From Prorocentrum cordatum (taxonomy: Eukaryota; Sar; Dinophyceae; Prorocentrales; Prorocentraceae), in assembly GCA_963575745.1 (NCBI GenBank), contig CAUYUJ010011250.1:1-23934 (forward strand): a stretch of DNA of 23,934 nt, written 5' to 3'. Numbering within the stretch: position 1 is the first letter of the stretch; each line of letters begins with the position of its first letter. The position numbers and the translations under genes were made by a program. This document shows, piece by piece, positions 8,609-16,655 of this stretch. The notes under the pieces were generated by a model that made no database searches, was not told the origin of the DNA, and was given only the letters and a program-made list of their open reading frames with translations.

Positions 8609-8821
8609 TTTGGACGCCCGAAATGGGCACGGAAAGAATGGGTACAATGCCCAACAAGAAATGTTGTCCCAAACCAACAGCGGCCGCTGTTGGGCAAGCG
8701 GCCTCCTGTCTTGAATGGACACAAGCCGCGGCGGCGTGGACAACGAGTCCTGTTCAAAATAAACAGGAACTGCAGTTGGGCATCGTACCCGTTCTTTCCG
8801 TACCCATTTCGGGCGTCCAAA
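8609..8821. mobile_element. Foldback (MITE-like) element with 47-bp inverted arms
   Basis: Arms at 8609-8655 and 8775-8821 are reverse complements with 3 mismatches in 47, all transitions. The 119-bp centre contains a perfect 20-bp palindrome (8674-8693) with a NotI site. No open frame encodes a recognisable transposase, so it would be non-autonomous if mobile. No clear target duplication is visible; TA occurs near both ends but at unequal distances. Confidence 0.55.
8674..8693. repeat. Perfect 20-bp palindrome
   Basis: CCAACAGCGG joined directly to its complement, with no loop, inside the foldback element. Confidence 0.9.
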
Positions 8822-9363
8822 CTAAGGTCCTCCCCGCGCCTCGCTCATTCCGCCGGCTCGGGGGCCCCGGCTGCCGCGCAGGCGCCCTCTGGCCGCCATT
8901 TCCGTCCCACGACGACCCCCCCTTTCACGCGCCAGCCCTCCAGGCGCCGCCAGGCGCTCTCGGAGACCTCTCCAGGAGCCCACCGGGCTGGCTTTTCGGG
9001 CCTCCTGAGGCCCTCCTGGGCTCATTTTCACCCTCCTTCAGGTCCCTTTGAGCCGTTTCCGATGCCTTTCCACCTCTTTTCGAGCCGCATGCACCAGAAC
9101 ACCCCAATAAGCAAAAAACATTGTAAAACACATCGGATTTTGATGTCACGTCTCCTTGCGCCTCTCTTGGAGCTCCCGTGCATCTCCGCTGGCTCTTGCG
9201 GCTTAGAACCCTGGCCTGCTCTCTACGACCGTCCTGACAGCCTCTCGGACCCATCTTGGGCCGTCTGGCCGCCTTCTTGGCACCGTATCTCGCCCATCTG
9301 GGGCGCCCCCTCAGAGCCTCCAAGGGCTCTTCCAGGAGCCGCAAACAAACCACGATTGTTTTT
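8822..9363. other. GC-rich spacer, no gene recognised
   Basis: Unique sequence between the foldback element and the TTTAGC element. A plus-strand frame starting near 8444 crosses it together with the foldback arms, but it shows no motif and its composition (Pro, Ser, Arg) is what GC-rich random sequence gives. Confidence 0.4.
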
Positions 9364-9437
9364 CCCTACCTAGGCTCTACCTAGAAGGGTTCTTACTCTC
9401 TTAGCTTAAAGGGGCCGGGCAGTGCACCACGCCCCGG

Positions 9438-9486
9438 GCGGTTCCCCCAGTCCCCTGGGAGCGGTTCCCCCCAGTCCCCTGGGAGC
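9438..9486. repeat. Two tandem copies of a 23-24-bp unit
   Basis: Copies start with GCGGTTCCCCC at 9438 and 9461 and end CCTGGGA; they differ by one C. Confidence 0.85.
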
Positions 9487-9812
9487 TTTAGCTTTAGCTT
9501 TAGCTTTAGCTTAGCTGTAGCTTAGCTTTAGCTTAGCGTTTCGCTTAGCGTTTCGCTTAGCTTTTCGCTTAGCGTTTAGCTTAGCTTTAGTTTAGTTTTA
9601 GCTTAGCTTGAGCTTAACTGTAGCTTAGCTGTAGCTTAGCTGTAGCTTAGCTTTAGCTTAGCTTTAGCTTTAGCTTAGCTTTGGCTCAGCTTTAGCTTAG
9701 CTGTAGCTTAGCTTTAGCTGAGCTGTTGCTCAGCTTTAGCTTAGATTTAGCTTAGCTTTAGCTTAGCTTTAGCTTAACTTTAGCTTAGCTGTGGCTTAGC
9801 TTTAGCTTAGCG
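9485..9812. repeat. TTTAGC/TTAGC minisatellite
   Basis: The basic pattern is TTTAGCTTAGC (11 bp), with TGTAGC, TTCGC and TTGCTC variants. It has many AGCT sites. It differs from the TTTAGGG telomere repeat at the last two bases and is internal, so it is not called telomeric. Confidence 0.9.
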
Positions 9813-9882
9813 TTACTGTTACTACTAATGCTGCTTTCCTAGGGGTTCCAACTCCTAGGTAGGGTCGCACTGGGATAATTTG

Positions 9883-10467
9883 TTATTCCTGTTTTTGTCG
9901 TTCACCCCAGGTCGCCGCACTTGACCCATTCCGGCTCCATTTTGGGCCCTTCCGGAGGTCCCCCTGGGACAAACCCGACGGTTTTTTGAGCTTATCCAGC
10001 CTCTCTGCAGCTGTCCGAGCCTCAGGGTCATGTAAAAGACACTCCTCGGCGCGCTTACTGGAACGAACACGACGTTTTTTCAGTTCCTCCAGCCTCTCTG
10101 CGGCGCATAGGAAATGTTCTGGAACAACTTCCAAAACATCTCCTATTCGTGCGCGCGGAGCGGCCGCCGCTCCCACAGAGTCTCCAGGATCCAAAAACGG
10201 TGGGGCGGCGGTGTCTGCCCCCTCAGGGGCGTTCATCAGAAACCAAGCGAAGGCTGGCAAACCCGTGGCTGCTAAAACGGAGCTCCTGGAAATTGTCTTT
10301 TCTCCCTTCTGGGAAACAACCCGTTCATTATTTACCACGCTGAGTTTTATCCGGGAACTTGTTTCCTTCTTCCTGGAAGACCGTTTTAGCAGCCACGGAT
10401 TTGCCCTAGGTCGGGTATGTCCCCCTACAGGCGGATTTTGGGCGAAGAGTTTAAGATAGTCAAAAAT
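9883..10467 (-). CDS. Unrecognised open frame, about 195 codons, possible exon
   Basis: The minus strand is open from a TAA at 10470-10468 down to a stop at 9883-9885. The first ATG is well inside (about 10236), so this would be an internal exon or a shorter protein. Composition is fairly protein-like: it begins SIFDYLKLFAQN, and the second half has two related helical, Lys/Glu-rich segments (AAERLEELKK and AAERLDKLKK) about 31 codons apart, reflecting a 93-94-bp DNA duplication. The frame overlaps a 25-bp inverted repeat and the plus strand is also open, both of which argue for repeat-derived sequence. No family recognised. Confidence 0.25.
   Translation of the reverse strand: MFDYLKLFAQNPPVGGHTRPRANPWLLKRSSRKKETSSRIKLSVVNNERVVSQKGEKTISRSSVLAATGLPAFAWFLMNAPEGADTAAPPFLDPGDSVGAAAAPRARIGDVLEVVPEHFLCAAERLEELKKRRVRSSKRAEECLLHDPEARTAAERLDKLKKPSGLSQGDLRKGPKWSRNGSSAATWGERQKQE
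10256..10405. repeat. 150-bp hairpin with 25-bp arms
   Basis: Arms at 10256-10280 and 10381-10405 match at 24 of 25 positions. A weaker nested pair inside involves GGGAAACAA and TTGTTTCC. It could be a small foldback element or a structured RNA. Confidence 0.75.
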
Positions 10468-10604
10468 ACTTTAAAATGGCCAAGAAGCATAGAAACATCG
10501 TCCCCAGACTATTTCTTGACTTTTTTTGAACATCCCCCCTGTAAAGGGACAGGCCCGACTTAAGATTTGCCAGCCCTCGCCCAGCTTCCGAGTTCAATTG
10601 AATA

Positions 10605-10770
10605 AGGAGGTGGAGGAGGAGGAGCAGGAGCAGGAGCAGGAGCAGGAGGAGGAGGAGGAGGAGGAGGAGGAGGAGGAGGAGGAGGAGGAGGAGGAGGAGG
10701 AGTAGTAGTAGTAGTAGGAGGAGGAGGAGGAGGAGGAGGAGGAGGAGAGAGGAGAGAGGAGGACGAGGAG
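10605..10770. repeat. GGA-rich polypurine tract with an internal (TAG)5
   Basis: GGAGCA units give way to perfect AGG triplets at about 10644-10701, then about five TAG triplets, then more AGG triplets to about 10750. The minus strand gives spurious poly-Leu, poly-Pro and poly-Ser frames. Confidence 0.93.
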
Positions 10771-11018
10771 GAGCAGCACGAAAACCAGCGTGCGCAGGCC
10801 AGCGGGGGGGCACGGGCTCGACAGCGCACCGAGTGCCCGCGGTAGCAGGAGCCGAGCGGGTGCGACCCTTCGCCACGAGCTGCCGGAAGCTTCTATCGGA
10901 GCCCCGAGGTGGCTATCTGCCAGACCACCTCTTAGGAGGCAACTACTGGGAGGTCTTCGTCGGAAGGACCGAGGAGGATTCCGCCCCATTGACGGCTGTT
11001 GCGCCTGAGTGGGCCTCG
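10771..11018. other. GC-rich spacer, no gene recognised
   Basis: Overlapping short frames only; no motif, repeat or RNA gene seen. Confidence 0.4.
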
Positions 11019-11095
11019 GATGAAGCGGGATTCAGCCGGATTGGGCGGGATTAAGCTGGATTCAACGGGATTGAGCCAGATTAAGCTGGATTTCG
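11019..11095. repeat. Degenerate GGATT minisatellite
   Basis: GCGGGATT and AAGCTGGATT-type units alternate with spacings of about 11-12 bp, seven or more GGATT/AGATT motifs in all. Confidence 0.75.
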
Positions 11096-11544
11096 GACCA
11101 GGGCAAAATCAGAATTTGACCTCCCAGGAGTTGCATCCGAACACCCCGACCCGACCCGAAGACCCGAATTTCGGTGTGTGTGTGTGTGGGGGGGGTACGG
11201 GCTTCGGGTGTCTGTTTCCAATGTTCCCCGACCCCCCCCCTCTGGAAACGGACGGCAACCGGGGCCTTCGGGTTGGGTCGCGGTGGTTTGGTGGGCGGTG
11301 ACGAGGGGGCGTCCACAATCAGCTGCAGAAAGGCCAAACTTCTCAACTTTCGCAAAGAAAAGCGAAGCAGGCGAGAATACGGAAGATGGTAAGGGTGGAG
11401 CCTGCGAGCGCGGTGTCCACTTCATGTAAGGAAAATTGACCGATCGGACTTCGGGCCAACCCTCTGGTAAACCCTGGGCAACCATTCCGCTTCCGTCTCG
11501 AGCTGTACCTCACATGCGTGGAACATGTGGCAGCGGAGGCTGGC
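11096..11544. other. Spacer with a short TG/G run; no gene recognised
   Basis: A GTGTGTGTGTG run followed by eight Gs sits at about 11174-11197, and a C run at about 11233-11240. Frames on both strands continue through it but show no recognisable domain. Confidence 0.4.
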
Positions 11545-11703
11545 CTCCTCTTCCTCCTCCTCCTCCTCCTCCCCTGTCTCACTCCTCCCCCGTCCCCCTC
11601 CTGATCCTGGGGAAATCAAAAGTACCCGTCCCTCCTCCTCCCCTTCCTCCTCCTCCTCTGTCTCCGTCCCCCTCCAGCTCCTGGGGAAATCAAAAGTACC
11701 GAC
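11545..11703. repeat. Pyrimidine-rich 74-bp duplication
   Basis: GTCCCCCTCC followed by CTGGGGAAATCAAAAGTACC occurs at 11592-11628 and 11666-11701, separated by CTC-rich stretches. The two copies are nearly identical across the A-rich core. Confidence 0.8.
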
Positions 11704-11901
11704 CCCGCTACAATCCGGACATCTCCTGCGAGGCGCTCGGAACAGACTGCCGAGTCGCAGCCAGCCGGGGCAACGAGGGCCTCCCCGGAGGCCCCCCCCA
11801 GAGGCGAAAGCGAGGTAAGGGTGAGCTGTATCGGCACCTTCTCCTCCTGTGAATTCCTCCGTTGCCCTCCCTCTCTCGTCATCCTCGTCGTCCTCCTCCC
11901 G

Positions 11902-12090
11902 TGACGAACCAACAACACACACCCATACCCATAGGGGGATCGGAGAGGGCTGTGGGTGCGTGTTGTCGCATGGGGTTCCCCGCTCGGACGGGAGCGTTCC
12001 CCAGGGTCCGACAACCCGCATCCATACCCATAGCCAGTCCTCCTCCCAACGACCCCCCTATGGGTATGGGTATGTGTTGTTCGTTCGTCA
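11902..12090. repeat. Nested palindromic element with four related arms
   Basis: Outer arms at 11902-11943 and 12049-12090 are reverse complements at 38 of 42 positions. Between them lie two shorter relatives, at about 11948-11970 (minus orientation) and 12009-12034 (plus orientation). The motif ACACCCATACCCATAG thus occurs four times in +,-,+,- order. No coding capacity is recognised. Confidence 0.7.
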
Positions 12091-12309
12091 TCCTGCTCCG
12101 TCTGGGCATCGCCTCTGCTCCCCGAGCCTGCGAGGTGCCTCGCGCACTGCGCCCTCCCTCCCCTTGTGCGCTCCACTGGATCGGGGTCTGGAACCGCTTG
12201 AAATTCCCAAGCTTGACGATGCAGTACCTCGTCAGCTGGGCACCAAAGAGGGAGGATCCTCCTCCCCACCTCCACTGCTTCTCAGGAGGTCGGCTTTCGG
12301 GGACCTGCT
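12091..12309. other. Spacer, no gene recognised
   Basis: Unique sequence; frames on both strands extend in from the palindromic element but carry no motif. Confidence 0.35.
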
Positions 12310-12480
12310 GACCCGGGTCAATGCAGACCCGGGTCAATCAGGCCTGGCAGAATCCTGCAAGATCCTGCGAGATCCTGCGCCCAAACCCGGGTCAACGCGA
12401 AGGATCCTGCAAGAGCCTGCAGGGTCCTGCGCCCAAGCCCGGGTCAGTGCGACCCTGGCCCTGCAGGATCCTGCAAGATC
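12310..12480. repeat. Degenerate GATCCTGC / CCCGGGTCA repeat
   Basis: GATCCTGC(A/G)AGATCCTGC-type decamers alternate with CCCGGGTCA blocks, several copies of each. The larger block recurs with a spacing of about 55 bp (the CCCAAACCCGGGTCAA and CCCAAGCCCGGGTCAG versions). Confidence 0.75.
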
Positions 12481-12788
12481 GCGCGCCCTGGCCGACTCCC
12501 ATCTGCATGCACCCCCGCCTCTTGAGCCCCGAAGCTTTTCTGGGCGCTTCCGGCCGGCGCTTTCCGAGGTGGGCCGTGCATGTGTGCGCCTCCAGGGCAG
12601 GGAACGCCCAGAATCGAAGCGACAAGTCGGACCGGCGATCGAAACGAATCGGGTCGGCGGACATCGGCAGCCACGCCGGGAGAAACCGCGTCGGCAGACC
12701 TCGGCACGCTGGAAGGCCTCCGTATTGAGGAACCGGAGCCCAAAACGGAATCCCGAGTCGAATCGACTCGGAATCGGAGGCCATCTAT
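12481..12788. other. GC-rich spacer with a 19-bp palindrome; no gene recognised
   Basis: CCGAGTCGA and its complement flank a single A at 12753-12771. GAATCGG/GAATCGA motifs recur around it. No coding motif seen. Confidence 0.4.
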
Positions 12789-13179
12789 CGGGAGCGGCCA
12801 AGAGGGGCGTGTCCAAGAGGGGGGGGTGCAAATCATGACCGGCGGCATGTGCGCGGCCAGCGGGGGGGCCAGGGACGTAATGAAATAAGAGGCGCCATGA
12901 AATCCGCCGACCCTGTCCTCGTGTGCGAGGGGCTTGGCTGTTCGAGTCGTCGTCTCCGTCGGTCGTCGCCTCCGTCGTCCCCTTTCCCTGCAGCTTCCTT
13001 CTCAAGCTCGTGAACGAGAGCTCGTGAAAAGAAAAATCTAGCAGTGTCGTAATCGAGTCGAAGGGAAGCCCCTTCCCTTTGATCCCTTCCCCAGGGGGGG
13101 GGGGGTCCCGGGGGGGTGGGGGGGCAGATTCGTTTTTCCTCGGGCGGCCTAGAAACCTCGAAAACACTCCAAATGAGGT

Positions 13180-13410
13180 CCGAATGCCCAAGATGGCCCC
13201 CGAGACGGCCCAAGAGGGCCCCGAGTCGCCCAAAGATCGGCCGAAAACGCCCAAGATAGCCCCAAGACCGTCCAAGAAGCCTCCAAGACGTCCCAGGCTC
13301 CCTCCAAGAGACCCCCAGGAAGCCCCAAGAGGCCCCCACGAGGCTTCCAAGCGGCCCCTAAGAGCTTCCCAAGAGGCCCACAAACTACCCCCAAGAGGCC
13401 CCCAAGAGCG
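13180..13410. repeat. CCAAGA/GGCC satellite fragment inside the insertion
   Basis: Units such as CCAAGATGGCC, CCAAGAGGCC and CCCCAAGA follow each other without the A/T-rich boundary element seen in the main clusters. Confidence 0.75.
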
Positions 13411-13412
13411 CA

Positions 13413-13413
<1 letters not shown>

Positions 13414-13443
<30 letters not shown>
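13414..13443. repeat. (GTC)10 microsatellite
   Basis: Ten perfect GTC triplets. Confidence 0.95.
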
Positions 13444-13447
<4 letters not shown>

Positions 13448-13561
13448 TTCAGGGTCGGCGGCACCGGCCGTAAGGCCTTCGCAATCTGGGGAAATATCAT
13501 GGCCCACGCCATCATATCCCCCCCCCCCTAGTCATCACCCCCCTCTTTTCCGTCCCCGAAT

Positions 13562-13857
13562 CTAGATCGAATTGCATCGAATCGGAGGAATCGAACTGAG
13601 CCCTGCCGAGGGGCCGAGCGCGCACCCTGCGACCGCGAGAGCCTCCCGAGCGTCCCCAGCTGGGCCGGTGGCCGCCCCCCCCTGCGGGCGCCACGGCTGG
13701 GCGCGTCTCGGAAGAGCTGTGCTGGCCAGCGCCCGGGGAAGCGAGGAATCCAACGGGAGCTCCTCATGATGGCTGGGCATCCTACGAGAAACCGCAAGAC
13801 AAATCATGCGATCATCGCGGCTGATGAGGATGGTGCTGATGACGATATGGTGAGGGT
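13562..13857. other. GC-rich spacer, no gene recognised
   Basis: Contains clustered AATCGAATTGCATCGAATCGG-like motifs at its start; otherwise unique, with no recognisable coding motif. Confidence 0.4.
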
Positions 13858-13973
13858 GATGATGCTGTTGCGGAGGATGGCAACGATGATGGCGCTATTG
13901 GTGATGCTGATGATGATGATGATGATGGCGATGATGATGATGATGGTGATGATGATGGTGATGTTGATCTTGA
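13858..13973. repeat. (GAT)n/(ATG)n microsatellite with interruptions
   Basis: Perfect GAT runs at about 13909-13927 and 13930-13945 with GGC, GGT and GTT breaks. The plus frame gives a spurious poly-Met stretch. Confidence 0.93.
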
Positions 13974-14279
13974 TTCGAAACACCGAGCAATCCTGCGCCG
14001 CGGGCCTGCCGAACGCACCGTCATCGCGGCTTCCTCATGGAGCCGGGCGGCGGGCCTTACTCGGGTGTTGCTCATCATCCGTGGTGCAGTCCGCGTTGTG
14101 CAATCTATGTGGTGAGATCTTGGTTTTACAAACGAGTTGGCACACGCTCTTGCGAACATCCCACCTGCCCACCCGCAAGTTGGCCTGCAAAACCGATGCG
14201 CCGGCGACTGCGTTGAGTGCTTGGCGTAAGCTGGTGCGTTTCTGCGGCCGCGCCAACCCGAGCACGCGAGCGCAGCGTC

Positions 14280-15120
14280 CAGCTAGTTTGGCGCGACCGG
14301 CGCGGCCGCGGTGGCGCTGACCGCTGGGCACATCCCAGCGGGCATTTCACTGCGAAAACGGCGACTTGGGCGGGCGTGGTATCATGGCAACGTCGACAAC
14401 GGTAGACACGATGATAATAGTAACGATGTTGGTGACGATGCTGACAACGACGACGGGGCAGCCAGTGACGGCGCCGATGCGGATCACGCTGGCGACGATG
14501 ACGGCGTCTTCGCGTCGGTGATGAAAGTTTTGGAAAGAGTAATTTTGACGCGCGCGCGCGGCAGACGCGCGAATGGCCCGCATGGTATTATTTGACGCGG
14601 ATCGTGCCACCCCAGCACGCGCGCAAGGGCGTCCGAACGATTTCGACATGCGCGCGCGCGAAGCCTGTTTGGTTGAATTGTATGGAAAGGTTGAAAAACC
14701 AACGGTTTCCCAAAAAACGCAAGAACGCGCGCGTGCATCGTTTGTTGTTTCTAAAGATCCGTGTTATGAAATCTTTGGATTTATATTTTTTCGGACAATC
14801 GATTCTGAACCCCTTCCGAAACCAGGCGTTTTTGAAGGATTTCGGCACGAGCGCGCGACGACGCGCGCGTGTGCATTGCACTTCGCCTCAGTTTTTTCGA
14901 AGGATTTTTGCAAACTTCTGATTTGTGATAAACGAGTGCGCGCGGATAGTGTTTTTGGCGGAGGATGGCGAACGGGCGGCGGATACTCGTTGGGCCGGGA
15001 AGGTACGGATTCGTATTTAGAATGGACGATGGGGCAAATCATATGTAAATCGCAATGCGAACAGGGGGGTCGATAATCCTGGGGGGGGGGGGGGAAGGTA
15101 GAGTTTATTGTCTATTCTCT
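14280..15120. repeat. Tandem segmental duplication, copy 1
   Basis: Starts CAGCTAGTTTGGCGCGACCG and includes a GAC/GAT-rich stretch, CGCGCG-rich stretches and a TGGACGATGGGGC segment near 15023, ending in a 14-base G run (15081-15094). It matches 15634 onward with constant offsets: 1354 at the start, 1353 at 14380 and at 14475, and 1369 near the end. Frames at 14311-14595 and 14573-15076 look acidic or basic, but comparison with copy 2 shows no third-position excess, so I do not call them genes. Confidence 0.8.
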
Positions 15121-15129
15121 TATTAGAAA

Positions 15130-15290
15130 TGAGTATATACGTGGTACAGCCAATGTTGTGAAACATAAATTGGGGAATCCACGTGGCGCAACCTACGAAG
15201 TGCAACCTGTGTTGTGCAATCTACATGGTGCATGTGCAATCGATTATGTTGTGCAATCTCTGTGGTGCGATTTACGTTGAACAAACTGAT
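15130..15290. repeat. Degenerate TTGTGCAATCTA minisatellite
   Basis: GTTGTGCAATCTACGTGG-like units of about 18-22 bp, six or more here. Related single units occur at about 14085-14115, 15535-15570 and 16620-16650, that is, around the copies of the segmental duplication. Confidence 0.75.
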
Positions 15291-15633
15291 TGTGTGCGTT
15301 TTCTTCTTTCGGCATTTTGCCATTGGGCGGAAGAGAGGAGGGGGTCTGGCTCCGGACCTCTGTTGAATGCGGCTCTTTGCAGCAGTGCGTCCTATGGGGG
15401 AGGCTCCACCTGCTCGAAACAAGCGTCCCAAACAGCCAATATCTACTCAATGGGGGGGTCAAGGGGGGTGCGCGGGCCCGCGCCGATCGGCACAACAATG
15501 AAACAGAAAACATCCACATGCTACATGTGTGATGCAAATCTACGTGGCGCAACTGATGTGGTGCAATTCAGCAATTCAACCATCCGAGCATCGCCGCGGC
15601 CGCGCTAGCGCGCATGGTCGCGCGCAAAGCGGC
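15291..15633. other. Spacer between duplication copies; no gene recognised
   Basis: Unique sequence with two further TTGTGCAA-type units near 15540-15570. Short frames only. Confidence 0.4.
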
Positions 15634-16500
15634 CAGCTAGTTTGGCGCGACCGACGCGGCCGCGGTGGCGCTGACCGGTCGGCGGTTCCCAGCGGGCACG
15701 TGAGTGCGAATCCGCGACGTGGGCCGGCGCGGTATCATGGCAACGTCGACAACGGTAGACGCGATGATGATGGTAGCGATGCTGGTGACGATGCTGCTAG
15801 CGACGACGGCAAGGCCAGCGACGCCGCCGATGCGGATCACGCCGGCGACGATGACGGCGTCGTCGCGTCGGTGATGGGCATTGTGGAAGGACTTCGAGAT
15901 GCGCGCGCGGCCGACGCGCGCAAGTGGCCCGCAGTATATTTTTTGAAACGGATCTGGCCGCGAAGGCGTTCGAATGATGTAGACGTGCGGCGCGGTGAGG
16001 CCCGTTTGGCCGAATTTCATGACATGTTGACAAAATCGACGGGAGATTTCGCAAGAGCGCGAGCGCATGCTTTCTAGACAACTGATATTGCAACACCATT
16101 TGTATTTATATGTTTTCGGGATGCTCGAATTTGAAATCTTGGGAAACCTCAAATGTTTGAAAGACTCCGGCATGCGCGCACCACGACGCGCGCGTGTGCA
16201 ATTCGTTCAGTGTTTTGTTGTTGTCGTTGTTAGTTTTTCCTGCAAGTTTGTTATTTTTTTTGGGGGGGGGGTAACAAGGCAGCATATTCTTGCGACAACA
16301 CGCGCGCAAGGGCGTTCTTGCGATTCCGACGTGCGCGCGAGAGGTCCGTTTGGTATCATGTTATGGACATGTTATGAGTTCATAGTTCGGGTGGACGATG
16401 GGGCAACGTCGTATGTTCTTTACCATACGGAAAAGGGGGCGTTAAGTCTGGGGAAGGGCGGGGTAAGAGTCTATGTCTCTTTTAGAAAAGGAGCAGTTGC
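15634..16500. repeat. Tandem segmental duplication, copy 2
   Basis: Matches copy 1 from its start through the GAC/GAT-rich stretch and again at TGGACGATGGGGC near 16392. It carries its own G run (about 16261-16270). A segment like 14611-14690 occurs twice within it, at about 15955-16030 and again at 16298-16372, so there is a secondary internal duplication. Confidence 0.8.
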
Positions 16501-16504
16501 CTGG

Positions 16505-16615
16505 TGTTGTGTGGGTATATGTGTATATCTATATACATATGAATGTATGTGTATATGTAGCATGTATGTATGGATGTATGTATGTATGTATGTACATATA
16601 GATATATGTATGCTG
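16505..16615. repeat. ATGT/TATA microsatellite
   Basis: GTATATGTGTATATC-like sequence followed by a near-perfect (TATG)n run at about 16562-16593 and more TATA-rich sequence. The A/T content contrasts sharply with the flanks. Confidence 0.88.
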
Positions 16616-16655
16616 TGCAGTATACGTTGTGCAACCTATGTTGTGCAATCTAGCC

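Larger units (their letters stand above)
9364..9864. mobile_element. Element bounded by 11-bp inverted repeats, filled with a TTTAGC array
   Basis: CCCTACCTAGG at 9364-9374 has its exact complement at 9854-9864. Between them are a 23-24-bp direct duplication (9438-9486) and the TTTAGC array. No target duplication is seen, so the mobile-element reading is tentative. Confidence 0.35.
12905..13486. mobile_element. 582-bp insertion in repeat R with AATC direct repeats
   Basis: AATC occurs at both edges (12901-12904 and 13483-13486) but once in the intact copy, as a 4-bp target duplication would give. A 12-bp inverted pair, CCGCCGACCCTG (12904-12915) and its complement (13450-13461), is at one end and subterminal at the other. 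The insert begins with a GAGGGGCTT...GTTCGAG segment and a GAAGGGAAGCCCCTTCCCTT segment shared with 21863-22050, then has G runs, satellite sequence and (GTC)10, and ends CGCAATC. Its last ~37 bp match 22798-22834. No protein is encoded, so any mobility would depend on enzymes from elsewhere. Confidence 0.55.
12789..13561. repeat. Dispersed repeat R, second copy, interrupted
   Basis: Positions 12789-12903 and 13487-13561 together match 3851-4042 in order. The break falls at the AAATCT|GGGG point of the first copy, where a 582-bp insert sits. Confidence 0.8.

Noticed and set aside
9485-9812. Telomere-like array
   Set aside because: The unit is TTTAGC/TTAGC, not TTTAGGG, and the array is internal.
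12753-12771. 19-bp palindrome as an operator or terminator
   Set aside because: No gene adjoins it, and short palindromes are expected among the local GAATCGG-type repeats.
13766-14320. Met-rich plus-strand frame
   Set aside because: The Met run is the GAT/ATG microsatellite and the tail has no recognisable domain.
15529-16077. Acidic frame shared by both duplication copies
   Set aside because: Codon comparison shows no third-position excess, and the frame shifts between copies upstream of the shared part.
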